Shown here: positions 6,493 to 6,789 of the stretch, piece after piece
Layout: each line of letters opens with the position of its first letter
Position numbering within the stretch: position 1 is the first letter of the stretch
Assembly (NCBI GenBank): GCA_035622175.1
Contig: DASPVV010000144.1
Coordinates: 1-6,789, forward strand
Direction: 5' to 3'
Source of the DNA: JAFAGX01 sp035622175
GTDB lineage: Bacteria > Acidobacteriota > Terriglobia > Terriglobales > Acidobacteriaceae
Length of the DNA stretch: 6,789 bases
The notes under the pieces: generated by a model
Database searches by the model: none
The model's input: only the letters and a program-made list of their open reading frames with translations
Told to the model about the DNA's origin: nothing
Translations under genes and position numbers: made by a program

Positions 6493-6789
6493 ATGAGAAA
6501 GCGATCCCTCGGTATGCTGTCGGCAATCGCGGCACTCATGTTGCTGGTATCCAGTGTGTTCACGCAGGCTCCGGCGAACCCAGCGGCCAAGACCCTTGCC
6601 ATCGAGGCATCCAGGAGCCGCTCGTTGAGTTCGAAATGATGACTTGGACGGAAGTCAAGGAGGCCCTGGCTGCCGGCAAGACTACGGCACTCTTCTACAC
6701 CGGCGGTACAGAACAGCGCGGACCGCAGAACGTAAATGGCGCTCACAATCTGATGGGCAAAGCGACCGTAAAGGCGATCGCCCTCAAGC
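6493..6789 (+). pseudogene. Creatininase-family protein with signal peptide, frameshifted and truncated by the window edge
   Basis: From ATG 6493 the first frame encodes a signal peptide (MRKRSLGMLSAIAALMLLVS, then SVFTQAPANPAAK), continues to LAIEAS, and stops at TGA 6637-6639 after 48 residues. A second frame, open from before 6609 to the window end, encodes IQEPLVEFEMMTWTEVKEAL, then AAGKTTALFYTGGTEQRGPQ and NVNGAHNLMGKATVKAIALK. This resembles the N-terminal part of creatininase-family amidohydrolases (TEQxGP motif). One extra base near 6612 would join EAS directly to QEPLVEFE, so a 1-nt deletion or a sequence error is the simplest reading. The second frame also has its own ATG at 6636, overlapping the first TGA (ATGA), but no Shine-Dalgarno and no signal peptide there. 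Classical creatininase has Glu34, His36 and Asp45 as metal ligands; here the Glu is kept while the His and Asp positions read Arg and His. Family members are about 250 residues; the rest is outside the window. Confidence 0.75.

Noticed and set aside
6327..6746. Minus-strand open frame of 139 codons covering repeat copy B and the creatininase-like start.
   Set aside because: It is antisense to a gene with a strong ribosome-binding site, signal peptide and family motif; its C-terminal part is just translated repeat.
1..6789. tRNA, rRNA, CRISPR array or transposase gene.
   Set aside because: No cloverleaf-like segment, no regularly spaced short repeats and no transposase or integrase motif was seen on either strand.

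Overview
The window looks like chromosomal DNA from an acidobacterium or a close relative. The basis is gene content: two neighbouring eukaryote-type Ser/Thr protein kinases, one carrying a long C-terminal PD40 (TolB/WD40-like) propeller, beside a secreted M28 metallopeptidase and a creatininase-family protein with a signal peptide. This mix is typical of Acidobacteria such as Solibacter-type genomes. The assignment is an inference; no rRNA or other phylogenetic marker is present.

Layout, left to right. Positions 1-702 (minus) hold the N-terminal 234 residues of a Ser/Thr kinase whose 3' part lies outside the window; a good sigma70-type promoter sits directly against its start codon. Positions 703-1628 form a long gap with no convincing complete gene. 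It holds one short plus-strand ORF with a good ribosome-binding site (1461-1556), possibly the 5' remnant of a longer gene. Positions 1629-4331 (minus) encode a complete 900-residue kinase-TM-propeller receptor; a TATAAT box lies 12 nt from its ATG. Positions 4551-6215 (minus) encode a complete 554-residue secreted M28 peptidase with a PA-type insert and an extended -10 promoter. Positions 6493-6789 (plus, divergent from the peptidase) hold the start of a creatininase-family gene. Its signal-peptide segment and its catalytic-domain segment are in different frames, so it is frameshifted here or carries a sequence error.

Two copies of a 59-bp direct repeat (49/59 identical by hand alignment) lie at 4464-4522 and 6394-6452, one on each side of the peptidase gene, both in noncoding DNA. 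They look like members of a dispersed intergenic repeat family, or the edges of a moved segment.

The genes do not form one clear operon. Each minus-strand gene has its own promoter-like element and sizeable spacing. Kinase 2 probably senses something outside the membrane through its propeller and signals inward. The peptidase and the creatininase-like protein are predicted to be exported. No novel multi-gene system is evident. The items most worth checking are the flanking repeats, the frameshifted creatininase-like gene with altered metal ligands, the apparently leaderless kinase starts, and the possible gene remnant between the kinases.
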